A stretch of 20,465 nt of DNA from JANWJE01 sp044326545 (lineage in GTDB: Bacteria; Chlamydiota; Chlamydiia; Chlamydiales; Parachlamydiaceae), in contig JBIRBM010000033.1 in the NCBI GenBank assembly GCA_044326545.1, positions 1-20,465 on the forward strand, read 5' to 3'. Of this stretch, positions 6,056 through 13,098 are shown piece after piece. A program made the position numbers and the translations under genes. The first letter of the stretch is position 1. The number at the start of each line of letters is the position of its first letter. The notes beneath the pieces are model-generated. The model did no database searches and had not been told where the DNA came from. It saw only the letters and a program-made list of their open reading frames with translations.

Positions 6056-7858
6056 ATGCCTATTTTCAACAAAGAGAGTTTAGAGTCCTTGCGTCAACGC
6101 GTTAATTTGGTCGAACTGCTCTCTTCTTATGTCGATCTTAAGCGCACGGGGGCCTCATTTAAAGGGTGTTGCCCTTTTCACGAAGAAAAAACGCCCTCTT
6201 TCATTGTTCAAAGAGGCGACACTCATTACCACTGCTTTGGCTGCGGTGCTCACGGCGATGCCATTCAATTTTTGATGGCTCACCAAAAAATGAGTTTTGG
6301 AGAGGCTGTCGAAAGCCTAGCGCAACGGTTTCATGTCCATTTAGAGATCGTAGATGAAAAAGAGGAAAAAAAAGGGCCAAATAAAACTCTTTTAAAGCAG
6401 GCTTTGGATCAAGCTTGTCGATTTTTTCATTTCGCTCTTTTGCATTCAGCAGAAGGACATCATGCTTTGCAATATCTTTATGGACGAGGGATTGATTTAG
6501 AATTTATTCATCATTTTCATATTGGTTTGGCTCCTAAAAAAGGGGGAATGCTTCGTAAGTTGATGCAATCAAAAAATATTCGAGACGATACTTTGGTTGA
6601 GGCGGGCCTTTTGACATCAACCAAAGAGGGGCAATGGCGCGATTTTTTTAGTGATCGTATTATGTTTCCTATCCATCATCATACAGGGGATGTGATCGGT
6701 TTTTCGGGACGCAAATATAAAGAAGAAACATTTGGGGGTAAGTATGTCAACACGCCGGAAACGGCATTATTTAAAAAATCCCGTATTTTGTTTGGCTTGA
6801 ATTATTCCCGTAAACGGATTGCAAAAGAGCGATATGCGTTGATTGTTGAAGGTCAGGTCGATGCTTTGCGACTGATAGAAGCCGGATTTAATATGACTGT
6901 GGCCGGTCAAGGAACTGCGTTTGGCGAGGGACATGTCAAAGAGCTTGTTCTTCTTGGAGTTAATGTGGTTTATCTCGCGTTAGATTCGGATAAAGCAGGA
7001 GAAGAAGCAACGGCTAAGATAGGGCATTTATTTCAAAAAGAGGGGATTGCCGTTCAAGTGGTGACCCTTCCTCCGGGAGAAGATCCAGATTCTTATTTGC
7101 GTGAACAAGGGCCTCAAGAGTTTTTAAAATTAATTGAGACAAGTTCTGATTATTTAAGTTTTCTTGTGCGTCATCTTTCTCGTGATTTAAATATTGAATC
7201 TCCTGCTGGAAAAAATGAACTCATTCAAAATGCAGCAAAGTTGATTCGTGAATGGGATCATCCCGTCATGGTTCACGAAACTTTACGCAAACTCGCTCAT
7301 ATGATGAGAGTACCCGAAGATTATGTGGGTGTTGGTCGTGATGAGGTTCCACATGTCTATATCAAAAAATCGGCAAGTGTTGGTTTGCAGACAATTGATC
7401 CGGATCGTATTTTAGAAACAGACCTTTTGCGTTGGCTTCTCCTTTTAGGGCAGGAACAAACCCGTCTTATTGATTTAGTGCGTGCAAATTTGGAAAAAAA
7501 AGATTTTCATGTCTCGATTTGTCAGAAACTTTTTGAAGTTTACCTAGGAAATTACGAAAATCATCGATCATGCGATCTGCTTTCATTAGCGATTGATTTA
7601 GATGATGCTGAAGGGCAGTTGGTATTGTCCGATCTGCTTCAAAAAAAGGTGAATAAAGAACGAGCTGAGCAGCAGTTGATTGAAACGATTCAGAAAATAT
7701 TGGATCGCAATTGGATGGAAAAGCGCGAAGTGATTAAAATGCGTATTCAAAGCGGGCAATGTACCGATGAGCAGGCCACTGAATTAGCTAAGCAATTTGA
7801 TGATTTAAAGCGTCATCCGCCAAAGGTTGCCATCGAAAATATAGGATCAATTGGATAG
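6056..7858 (+). CDS. dnaG: DNA primase
   Basis: Synthesises RNA primers for chromosome replication with the replicative helicase. The 600 residues show the full family architecture. The CHC2 zinc-binding domain has C39, H42, C60 and C63 (GCCPFHEEKTPSF through HYHCFGCGAHGDAIQF). The TOPRIM catalytic core has the Glu in VEGQVDAL (E265) and the acidic pair in ALDSDKAG (D310, D312). A helical C-terminal region of about 170 residues would be the helicase-binding part. The length is typical. The start ATG is preceded only by a weak purine stretch, which lies in a repeat remnant. It is followed 9 bases later by the DCC-family gene, suggesting co-transcription. Confidence 0.95.
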   Translation: MPIFNKESLESLRQRVNLVELLSSYVDLKRTGASFKGCCPFHEEKTPSFIVQRGDTHYHCFGCGAHGDAIQFLMAHQKMSFGEAVESLAQRFHVHLEIVDEKEEKKGPNKTLLKQALDQACRFFHFALLHSAEGHHALQYLYGRGIDLEFIHHFHIGLAPKKGGMLRKLMQSKNIRDDTLVEAGLLTSTKEGQWRDFFSDRIMFPIHHHTGDVIGFSGRKYKEETFGGKYVNTPETALFKKSRILFGLNYSRKRIAKERYALIVEGQVDALRLIEAGFNMTVAGQGTAFGEGHVKELVLLGVNVVYLALDSDKAGEEATAKIGHLFQKEGIAVQVVTLPPGEDPDSYLREQGPQEFLKLIETSSDYLSFLVRHLSRDLNIESPAGKNELIQNAAKLIREWDHPVMVHETLRKLAHMMRVPEDYVGVGRDEVPHVYIKKSASVGLQTIDPDRILETDLLRWLLLLGQEQTRLIDLVRANLEKKDFHVSICQKLFEVYLGNYENHRSCDLLSLAIDLDDAEGQLVLSDLLQKKVNKERAEQQLIETIQKILDRNWMEKREVIKMRIQSGQCTDEQATELAKQFDDLKRHPPKVAIENIGSIG

Positions 7859-7867
7859 GGAGTCTCA

Positions 7868-8287
7868 ATGGATGATCGATTCTGTCACTTGGTTTTTTAT
7901 GATGGTGAATGTGGGTTATGCGACCGGGTCGTTCAATTATTAATTGCACAAGATCAACAGCGGCTGTTTGTTTTTGCCTCTTTACAAGGAAAGACAGCCT
8001 CACAGTATTTAAGCCATTTACCCGCAGCTATCAGATTTACAGATAGCTTAATATTAATTGAAAACTACCGCTCTTCTTCCCCCCGCGTTCATATCTTAGC
8101 TAAAGGAGCGCTTCGTATTGCTTGGTTGTTGGGCTGGCCTTGGTTATTAGTTGGATGGTTATCTTTTTTTCCAGGTTGGGTGTTTGGATGGGTCTATCGT
8201 CTGATTGCAAGTCACAGACACTATTTTTTCTCTAAAACGACATGCATTGTTCCTTTGGCAGAGGATCAAGAGCGCTTTCTTCCTTAG
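7868..8287 (+). CDS. DCC family (DUF393) thiol-disulfide-type protein
   Basis: A 139-residue protein beginning LVFYDGECGLCDRVVQLL. The D-x-x-C-x-x-C motif (D12, C15, C18) defines the DCC/DUF393 family, predicted to have a thioredoxin-like fold and redox activity, with no well-defined substrate. FASLQGKTASQYL after the motif and the SRHRYxxF-like segment near the end (SHRHYFFSKTTC) also fit the family. The middle (LLGWPWLLVGWLSFFPGWVFGWVY) is very hydrophobic and could be membrane-associated. AGGGAG lies six bases before the ATG and only 9 bases separate it from dnaG, so it is probably translated from the dnaG transcript. The functional link to primase is unclear and may be only positional. 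Confidence 0.85.
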   Translation: MDDRFCHLVFYDGECGLCDRVVQLLIAQDQQRLFVFASLQGKTASQYLSHLPAAIRFTDSLILIENYRSSSPRVHILAKGALRIAWLLGWPWLLVGWLSFFPGWVFGWVYRLIASHRHYFFSKTTCIVPLAEDQERFLP

Positions 8288-8314
8288 ACCCTATTCATAA
8301 ATTCTATCATCATT

Positions 8315-8476
8315 AGACTTCTTCGGAAACTTCATTGAGTTGCTAAAACCGCCATTTTTGGCATCTTTTTTGTAAAATTTTTCGACCGGTATGCACGCAT
8401 ACGCTCTCAACATTTTCAAAACAATCTGCTCAAAAAGGGCAATTTTTTCAAGCAAAGCAAGTTTCCGAAGAAGTCT
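8315..8476. repeat. 162-bp imperfect palindrome, family 2
   Basis: The ends AGACTTCTTCGGAAACTT (8315-8332) and AAGTTTCCGAAGAAGTCT (8459-8476) are perfect 18-bp reverse complements. Symmetry continues inward with mismatches. Examples are ACCGCCATTTTTGGCA against ATTGCCCTTTTTGAGCA read from the other strand, then TTTTGTAAAAT against TTTTGAAAATG. It reaches the central GTATGC-AC-GCATAC at 8389-8402. The arm centre and the core centre coincide at 8395.5, so the whole unit is one palindrome. It fills most of the gap between the convergent DCC and ABC-F genes (8288-8505), where it could act as a two-way terminator. Confidence 0.85.
8351..8371 (+). terminator. Possible intrinsic terminator inside the family 2 palindrome
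   Basis: GCCA (8351-8354), loop TTTT and TGGC (8359-8362) form a short stem followed by ATC and six T (8366-8371), about 65 bases after the DCC stop. The stem is short (4 bp), but a symmetric, weaker version (TTGCC, T-rich loop, GCA) faces the ABC-F gene on the minus strand. This arrangement suits two converging transcripts. Confidence 0.4.
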
Positions 8477-8505
8477 ATTGTCAAAAGACCTTTTTTGAAA
8501 TTTTC

Positions 8506-9993
8506 CTATTCATGCCACCCGTGATGATCTAAAAATTCTTCGTAGGTTCCAAGATGAAGTTCTTGTTTTCCCTCATGGCAAATCACGATTTTGTTAAGGG
8601 CCATTCGCTTTAAAATCAACTCGCTATGTGTGACCATAATCACAGCTCCTTCAAAATCTTCAATTGCATCAATCAACGCTTCAATCGATTCCATATCTAA
8701 GTGGTGAGTCGGTTCATCCAATAATAACAGATTACATGGAGTCGCGATAATTTTTCCTAGGAGGACGCGGCTTTTTTCTCCCCCCGATAAGACTGAATTG
8801 AGTTTTTTTGATTTATCTCCACTGAACATCATGCAGCCGCAAATTCCTTTAACCTGAGTTAAGTTTAACTTAGTATTGGCTGCTCCAATTTCTTCTTCTA
8901 TTGAGTGCTTAGGATGAAGTCTGCTGATGTTTGTTTGACCAAAATAGCCAATCGATAAATGATCTGATCGTTTTATTGAACCTGTAGTCGGGGTTATTTC
9001 ACCCGCTAATAAGCGGAGTATTGTTGATTTACCCCTTCCGTTTTTTCCTATAAATGCGATCCTCTCTCCCTTTTCAACAGATAATGATAAATGTTCAATT
9101 AAAGGCGAATGTTCGTCATAAGAGAAACAGAGGTCCTCCGCTTCGAGCATTTTTTTTCCTGAAAAATGCGCTTCATTAAAAACAAAATCGAGTTGATAAA
9201 GATTTTTTAAGTTTTCAAGGACAGGAATACGGCTTAACATTTTTTGCTTAGATTGGGCCTGAGTCGCTTTGGATGCTTTAGCTCCAAATCGGTCAATAAA
9301 TCCTTGTAAATGGTCTCGCTTTTTTTCTAAATTTTGCCTTGTTTTTTCATGAATGTCCTCTTGTTGCATGAGTTGTTCAAAAAAATGAATGGTGCCTCCC
9401 TTGACTTTATGCACCTTTTGCCTGTGAATCCCCATTGTATGGGTAGAAACGCTATCTAAAAACTCCCTGTCGTGGGAAATTAAAATAAATTCCCCTTTCC
9501 ACTCCAATAAAAATTGTGTAAACCAACGAATAGAGACGATGTCTAGGTAGTTAGTCGGTTCATCGAGAAGTAAACAATCAGGTTCGCTCACGAGAACTTT
9601 TGCTAAGTGCAGCCTGAGTTGATATCCTCCAGAAAACTCCGAAGGAGAGCGATCAAGATCTTTTTCCTTAAATCCTAAGCCAAAAAGAATGGTCTCTGCT
9701 TTATAAAGACACTCTTTTTCTTCAGGTCGTAAACCCAAAGCCGCTTCTTCAATCAAGGTTGGACGAGTAAAGACAATGTGTTGATCAAGTGCTCCAATCG
9801 TATAGTTTTTACGTTTTGCAATCGTCCCTTTGTCAGGAGTTTCTTGACCTGTGAGCAATCTAAAAAGGGATGATTTACCCGCGCCATTGCGGCCGACTAA
9901 AGCGCAATGCTCTCCTGGTTGAATGCTAAAAGAGGCGTTCTCAAACAAAGGCTCACCGTAATAGGCAAGCATTAATCCATCGACTTGAATCAT
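8506..9993 (-). CDS. ABC-F family ATPase (ribosome-associated type, Uup/EttA/YbiT-like)
   Basis: The 495 residues comprise two ABC ATPase domains and no membrane segment, the layout of ABC-F proteins. These act on the ribosome in translation or antibiotic protection rather than in transport. Domain 1 has Walker A GRNGAGKSS (34-42), signature SGGYQLRL and Walker B LLLDEPTNYLD (141-151). Domain 2 has Walker A GKNGRGKST (316-324), signature LSGGEKSR (402-409) and LLLDEPTHHLD. A charged helical linker (about 205-255) joins them. The first signature lacks the usual Q/E after SGG and has Tyr instead. The size, at the small end of the family, resembles YbiT/EttA more than the longer Uup. I cannot assign a subgroup. 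The ATG is the natural start of the first domain, although no strong Shine-Dalgarno is visible. Confidence 0.88.
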   Translation of the reverse strand: MIQVDGLMLAYYGEPLFENASFSIQPGEHCALVGRNGAGKSSLFRLLTGQETPDKGTIAKRKNYTIGALDQHIVFTRPTLIEEAALGLRPEEKECLYKAETILFGLGFKEKDLDRSPSEFSGGYQLRLHLAKVLVSEPDCLLLDEPTNYLDIVSIRWFTQFLLEWKGEFILISHDREFLDSVSTHTMGIHRQKVHKVKGGTIHFFEQLMQQEDIHEKTRQNLEKKRDHLQGFIDRFGAKASKATQAQSKQKMLSRIPVLENLKNLYQLDFVFNEAHFSGKKMLEAEDLCFSYDEHSPLIEHLSLSVEKGERIAFIGKNGRGKSTILRLLAGEITPTTGSIKRSDHLSIGYFGQTNISRLHPKHSIEEEIGAANTKLNLTQVKGICGCMMFSGDKSKKLNSVLSGGEKSRVLLGKIIATPCNLLLLDEPTHHLDMESIEALIDAIEDFEGAVIMVTHSELILKRMALNKIVICHEGKQELHLGTYEEFLDHHGWHE

Positions 9994-10266
9994 AGTAATC
10001 TATTTATTAAGATGTTAAGGTGGATGATTTATAACAAAAAAAATTGCTGATGAAAAGAAAAAAATCAACATTTCCTTAAATCCTGGATTTATTAGAGCTT
10101 GCCTTCCTATTTTCCTCGAGTGAAAATTTCATAACTTTCATTTGGCGTTAAATTCTTCTATCAGCTAATGTCTCAAAACAGATAAGATATTGTCCCTTTA
10201 TGCAGTTTTCAGAACAGCTTTAATCAATAACCGATTATTACCCCTTTCAAATCATCCAGGAGTTAT
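9994..10266. other. Intergenic region between divergent genes
   Basis: These 273 bases separate the ABC-F gene (minus) from the small plus-strand gene, so both promoters should be here. I see AT-rich DNA with weak -35/-10-like matches (for example TTGGCG at 10142 and TAATGT at 10166) and no convincing one. No repeat, RNA gene or extra ORF was recognised. AGGAG at 10258-10262 is the ribosome binding site of the following gene. Confidence 0.5.
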
Positions 10267-10518
10267 ATGAGAAAAACAAGTCGTATGCACTTGCAAGAGG
10301 TGTTAGAACAAAATCCGTCTTGTTATGTGCTGATAACGTGCGGCCAACCTTCTGATGATGGGAAAATGCAAGTTGAAATGACCTATCAAGGTGACGTGGC
10401 TTTGGCTTCATACCTCTTGGAAGGTGCTCAGTACTACATGAATCGAGAAGAAATTCAAGAGGTTTGTCCGATTCCTTGTCAAACATATAAGATTCCTTCG
10501 GTCTCCTCGGCTGAATAA
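10267..10518 (+). CDS. Small conserved-looking protein of unknown function
   Basis: An 83-residue soluble protein that I do not recognise. It begins MRKTSRMHLQEVLEQNPSCY and continues with a CGQPSDDGKMQVEMTYQGD stretch that looks like two beta strands. A predicted helix (DVALASYLLEGAQYYMNREEIQ) and a short C-terminal tail with two cysteines (CPIPC) follow. There are no membrane segments or signal peptide. The gene is supported by a good AGGAG four bases before the ATG and by ordinary codon use. It precedes the PL7-like gene by 67 bases on the same strand, with a small hairpin between. The CPIPC pair could bind metal or form a disulfide, but that is a guess. Confidence 0.7.
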   Translation: MRKTSRMHLQEVLEQNPSCYVLITCGQPSDDGKMQVEMTYQGDVALASYLLEGAQYYMNREEIQEVCPIPCQTYKIPSVSSAE

Positions 10519-10535
10519 TCCTCTCAGTTTTGGCT

Positions 10536-10561
10536 ATAGACTCCTTCTGAATCGAGTCTAT
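10536..10561 (+). repeat. 8-bp inverted repeat between the small gene and the PL7-like gene
   Basis: ATAGACTC (10536-10543) and GAGTCTAT (10554-10561) are perfect reverse complements with a 10-base loop. They lie 17 bases after the stop of the 83-residue ORF and 24 bases before the next ATG. No T-run follows, so it is more likely an operator or mRNA hairpin than an intrinsic terminator. Confidence 0.4.
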
Positions 10562-10585
10562 CAAAGTATAGTAGGAAAAGGTATC

Positions 10586-11515
10586 ATGAAAATACGCTCT
10601 CATTCCATTAAGCTTAAAAAACGTCTTTTTAAGCTCAGAAACGCCCTCTGCTTCTCTATCGCCTTCTTTCCTTTCTTCTTGACTTCTGGTGTTGAAAATT
10701 TCTTTGTTGATCACTCTAGGAAAGCCGTCCCTGCTTTTCATGATGCCGATCAAGAAAAGCTGTCAACAGTTCTTCATCTAAAAAATAGGCAACCAGAACC
10801 AATCACGACTCCAGGGAGTGTTCTTAATATTGGACCTGATTGGCGGCAAAATCATTTTGAATTACAGTTGGCAAAAAATGGGGAATTTAAATCGCAGGTT
10901 TATTCTCAAGAAGAGATTGCCGCAGGTTTTGAAGAAGCCCCTTATTTTGTTGTTGTTCCTTATCGTTATCACCAAGCGGTGCAATTCTGGGTTCGAGTTG
11001 ATTCTGCGACAACGACGGGTTCTTTTTATCCGAGGAGTGAATTGCGTCAAGTGACCAGTGATGGTTCCAAAGCAGCTTTTAATGCATTTAAAGGAACTTA
11101 TTCATTGGAAGGAAAGACTCGCATTACTCATTTACCTCCGATTAAACCAGAGGTTGTCATTGCTCAGTTGTTTGATGGTGAAGTTGATCGTGTTGCCATT
11201 CGGACTCAGGTTATCAAGGGGCAAATAAACCTTGTCGTAAGGATCAATGGCAAAGCTATGAAACCCTATTTATCAGCACCTTATGTTTTAAATACCGAGT
11301 TTTACTGGAAAATTTTCATTCAAAATGGATTGGTTTCGATTTATTTTAATGACATGACCACTCCAGTTATCACGAATCAACCCTTAATCAGCGAAGCGAG
11401 GGCTTCTTGGTATTTTAAAGCCGGTTGTTATTCTCAGACAAACAACAAGATTGAAAAAAATCCCGATGAATATGTCTCAGTTGAGCTTCGGGATCTTGAT
11501 TTTGCGTTTGAATGA
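10586..11515 (+). CDS. Secreted polysaccharide lyase family 7 (alginate lyase-like) protein, catalytic His replaced
   Basis: A 309-residue protein with a basic N-terminus and hydrophobic stretch (about residues 19-34), probably a signal peptide or anchor. The rest matches the PL7/alginate_lyase2 jelly-roll fold, with the three family motifs in order. RSELR lies at 150-154 with its substrate-binding Arg. VIAQLF at 191-196 corresponds to the Q-I-H block. YFKAGCYSQ at 276-284 carries the catalytic Tyr (Y282). In typical PL7 enzymes the second motif is Q-I/V-H and its His takes part in catalysis; here that position is Phe (F196). It may therefore be a binding protein, a lyase with altered chemistry, or an inactive homologue. 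The ATG has AGGAAAAGG upstream. An alginate-like polymer is a reasonable but unproven target, perhaps a host, biofilm or algal glycan. Confidence 0.8.
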   Translation: MKIRSHSIKLKKRLFKLRNALCFSIAFFPFFLTSGVENFFVDHSRKAVPAFHDADQEKLSTVLHLKNRQPEPITTPGSVLNIGPDWRQNHFELQLAKNGEFKSQVYSQEEIAAGFEEAPYFVVVPYRYHQAVQFWVRVDSATTTGSFYPRSELRQVTSDGSKAAFNAFKGTYSLEGKTRITHLPPIKPEVVIAQLFDGEVDRVAIRTQVIKGQINLVVRINGKAMKPYLSAPYVLNTEFYWKIFIQNGLVSIYFNDMTTPVITNQPLISEARASWYFKAGCYSQTNNKIEKNPDEYVSVELRDLDFAFE

Positions 11516-11572
11516 ATCGAAAGAGCATTTTTTATCCATTTTAAATAGGTTCTTCATGAGCCAGCAACCATT

Positions 11573-12796
11573 TTGATCGTCAGTATGAATACCGCTTCAT
11601 TATCATCGAATCTACTCACTCCGCTGCATTCTTTTCCCATTAAAGTTTTGTTGATTGATGATCAAAAAATTGTTGCTGAATGTGTTAAAAGAATGATTCA
11701 GGATGAATCCGACATCACCTTTAACTATTGCTCTCATCCGGAGGACGTGTTAAAAATGGCTGTTGAATTTAAACCGACAGTCATTTTGCAAGACCTGATG
11801 ATGCCCGAAATTGATGGTCTTTTGCTTGTTAAAATTTTTCGACTAAACGCCATCACGCATGAGATTCCTATCATCGTCCTTTCTAGTGAAGAAAATCCTC
11901 AAGTAAAAGCTGAAGCTTTTGCTGTTGGGGCAAATGACTATATTGTCAAACTTCCGGATAAATTAGAATTTATTGCTCGGATAAGGTATCACTCAAATGC
12001 TTACATCCGTTTATTGGAGCGAAATGAAGCGTTTCAAAGACTTGCTGAAAGCCAAAAAATTCTTCAAGGCGAGCTGGCTGAGGCGGCTGCATATGTTAAA
12101 TCTGTTCTTCCCTTGCCAATGAAAGGTGAGATTGAGATTGATTGGTGTTTTATTCCTTCTACTCAGCTAGGAGGAGATGCATTTGGATATCACTGGTTAG
12201 ATCATCGTTATTTTGCCATTTACGTGTCTGATGTTTGTGGTCATGGGGTCGGAGCCGCATTGCATGCCATTTCCGTTGTTAATGTTTTACGATCGGGCAA
12301 TCTTCCTCGCGCTAATTTTTTTGATCCGGCTTCAGTTTTAAAAGAATTAAATAGTGCTTTTCAAATGGAAGATCATCATGAGATGTTTTTAACAATCTGG
12401 TATGGTGTTTATGATAAAGAAAACAAGCAACTTAAGTATTCGAGTGGAGGTCATCCTCCCGCAATTTTAATGACAGGTTCAATCGCTGAAGATTGTCATG
12501 TTATTGAATTAAAAACTCCAGGTATCGTGATAGGGGCCTTTCCAGATTCTCAGTATGTGAATGCGATCTGCCAAATAGAAAAATTTAATCGTCTTTTTAT
12601 CTTCAGTGACGGTGTTTTTGAAATGATAAAAGAAGATGACACCGTTATGACTTTTCAGGAATTTGTTCAATTGATAACAAAAATCCCATTAAGAATAGAC
12701 TTAAAATTGACCGATATCGTTCACGATCTTCAAACGATTCAAGGAAAAAAAGGGTTTGCTGATGACTTTTCTTTGCTTCAGGTATCTTTCGATTAA
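11573..12796 (+). CDS. Response regulator with C-terminal PP2C (SpoIIE/RsbU-type) serine phosphatase
   Basis: Residues 22-140 form a receiver domain: the acidic pair D29/D30 (VLLIDDQ), phospho-acceptor D74 (VILQDLMMPEIDG), S104/S105 and K126 (DYIVKLPDK). After a helical linker (about 145-180), residues 185-407 are a PP2C domain with its metal-binding aspartates: QLGGDAFG (D202), SDVCGHG (D220), FSDGVFE (D346) and FADDFSLL (D397/398). A phosphorylation signal would thus control dephosphorylation of an anti-sigma-factor antagonist, the partner-switching scheme known for RsbU proteins. No kinase or antagonist is encoded nearby. The open frame allows TTG at 11573, but ATG at 11585 is the more likely start. 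Neither has a good Shine-Dalgarno sequence. An out-of-frame six-codon ORF (ATG 11556 to TGA 11576) overlaps the TTG. Confidence 0.9.
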   Translation: MIVSMNTASLSSNLLTPLHSFPIKVLLIDDQKIVAECVKRMIQDESDITFNYCSHPEDVLKMAVEFKPTVILQDLMMPEIDGLLLVKIFRLNAITHEIPIIVLSSEENPQVKAEAFAVGANDYIVKLPDKLEFIARIRYHSNAYIRLLERNEAFQRLAESQKILQGELAEAAAYVKSVLPLPMKGEIEIDWCFIPSTQLGGDAFGYHWLDHRYFAIYVSDVCGHGVGAALHAISVVNVLRSGNLPRANFFDPASVLKELNSAFQMEDHHEMFLTIWYGVYDKENKQLKYSSGGHPPAILMTGSIAEDCHVIELKTPGIVIGAFPDSQYVNAICQIEKFNRLFIFSDGVFEMIKEDDTVMTFQEFVQLITKIPLRIDLKLTDIVHDLQTIQGKKGFADDFSLLQVSFD

Positions 12797-12797
12797 G

Positions 12798-12902
12798 AAC
12801 TGACCTTACGGACGAGGAGTGCGATTTGGGTTAGATCGAATGCTTTGACCCCCAAGGCGTTGACTCTAACCTAAATCGCACTCCTCGTCCGTAAAGTCAG
12901 TT
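12798..12902. repeat. 105-bp near-perfect palindrome, family 1, copy B
   Basis: The arms are 38 bp (12798-12835 and 12865-12902), with only two mismatches and a 29-base loop. The left arm begins AACTGACCTTACGGACGAGG. The element starts one base after the stop of the REC-PP2C gene. It would form a very stable hairpin in RNA or a cruciform in DNA. There is no T-run directly after it, so it is not a standard intrinsic terminator. The next 196 bases to the GTG at 13099 contain AT-rich DNA and the promoter of the coiled-coil gene. Confidence 0.92.
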
Positions 12903-12970
12903 AAGAAGATCTTCATTCTGTTTTTTCTTTATTTCATATAGACTGTTTTTTCTGTTGTTTACCTTGAGTG

Positions 12971-13000
12971 TTGTCAATCGTTTTGAAAATAATCTTAAAT
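12971..13000 (+). promoter_or_regulatory. Candidate promoter of the coiled-coil gene
   Basis: TTGTCA (12971-12976) is followed after 18 bases by TTAAAT (12995-13000), in an AT-rich gap after palindrome B. The -35 matches five of six bases and the -10 four of six. The resulting leader would be about 90 bases long. A later start from other AT-rich boxes (for example TTATTATAA near 13030) is equally possible. Confidence 0.3.
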
Positions 13001-13098
13001 AAATGTTATTATCATAAGGTGATGTAATTTATTATAAACGGTGTAAGTAATAATAAAAATTTATAAACCCTCCAGACGAAAAATGAAGGAAAATTACT

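Noticed and set aside
10247..10753. 168-codon minus-strand frame across the small gene and PL7 start
   Set aside because: It overlaps two plus-strand genes that both have good ribosome binding sites, and its protein has no recognisable motif.
11556..11576. Leader peptide MSQQPF controlling the REC-PP2C gene
   Set aside because: Six codons with no strong ribosome binding site and no attenuator structure; probably chance.
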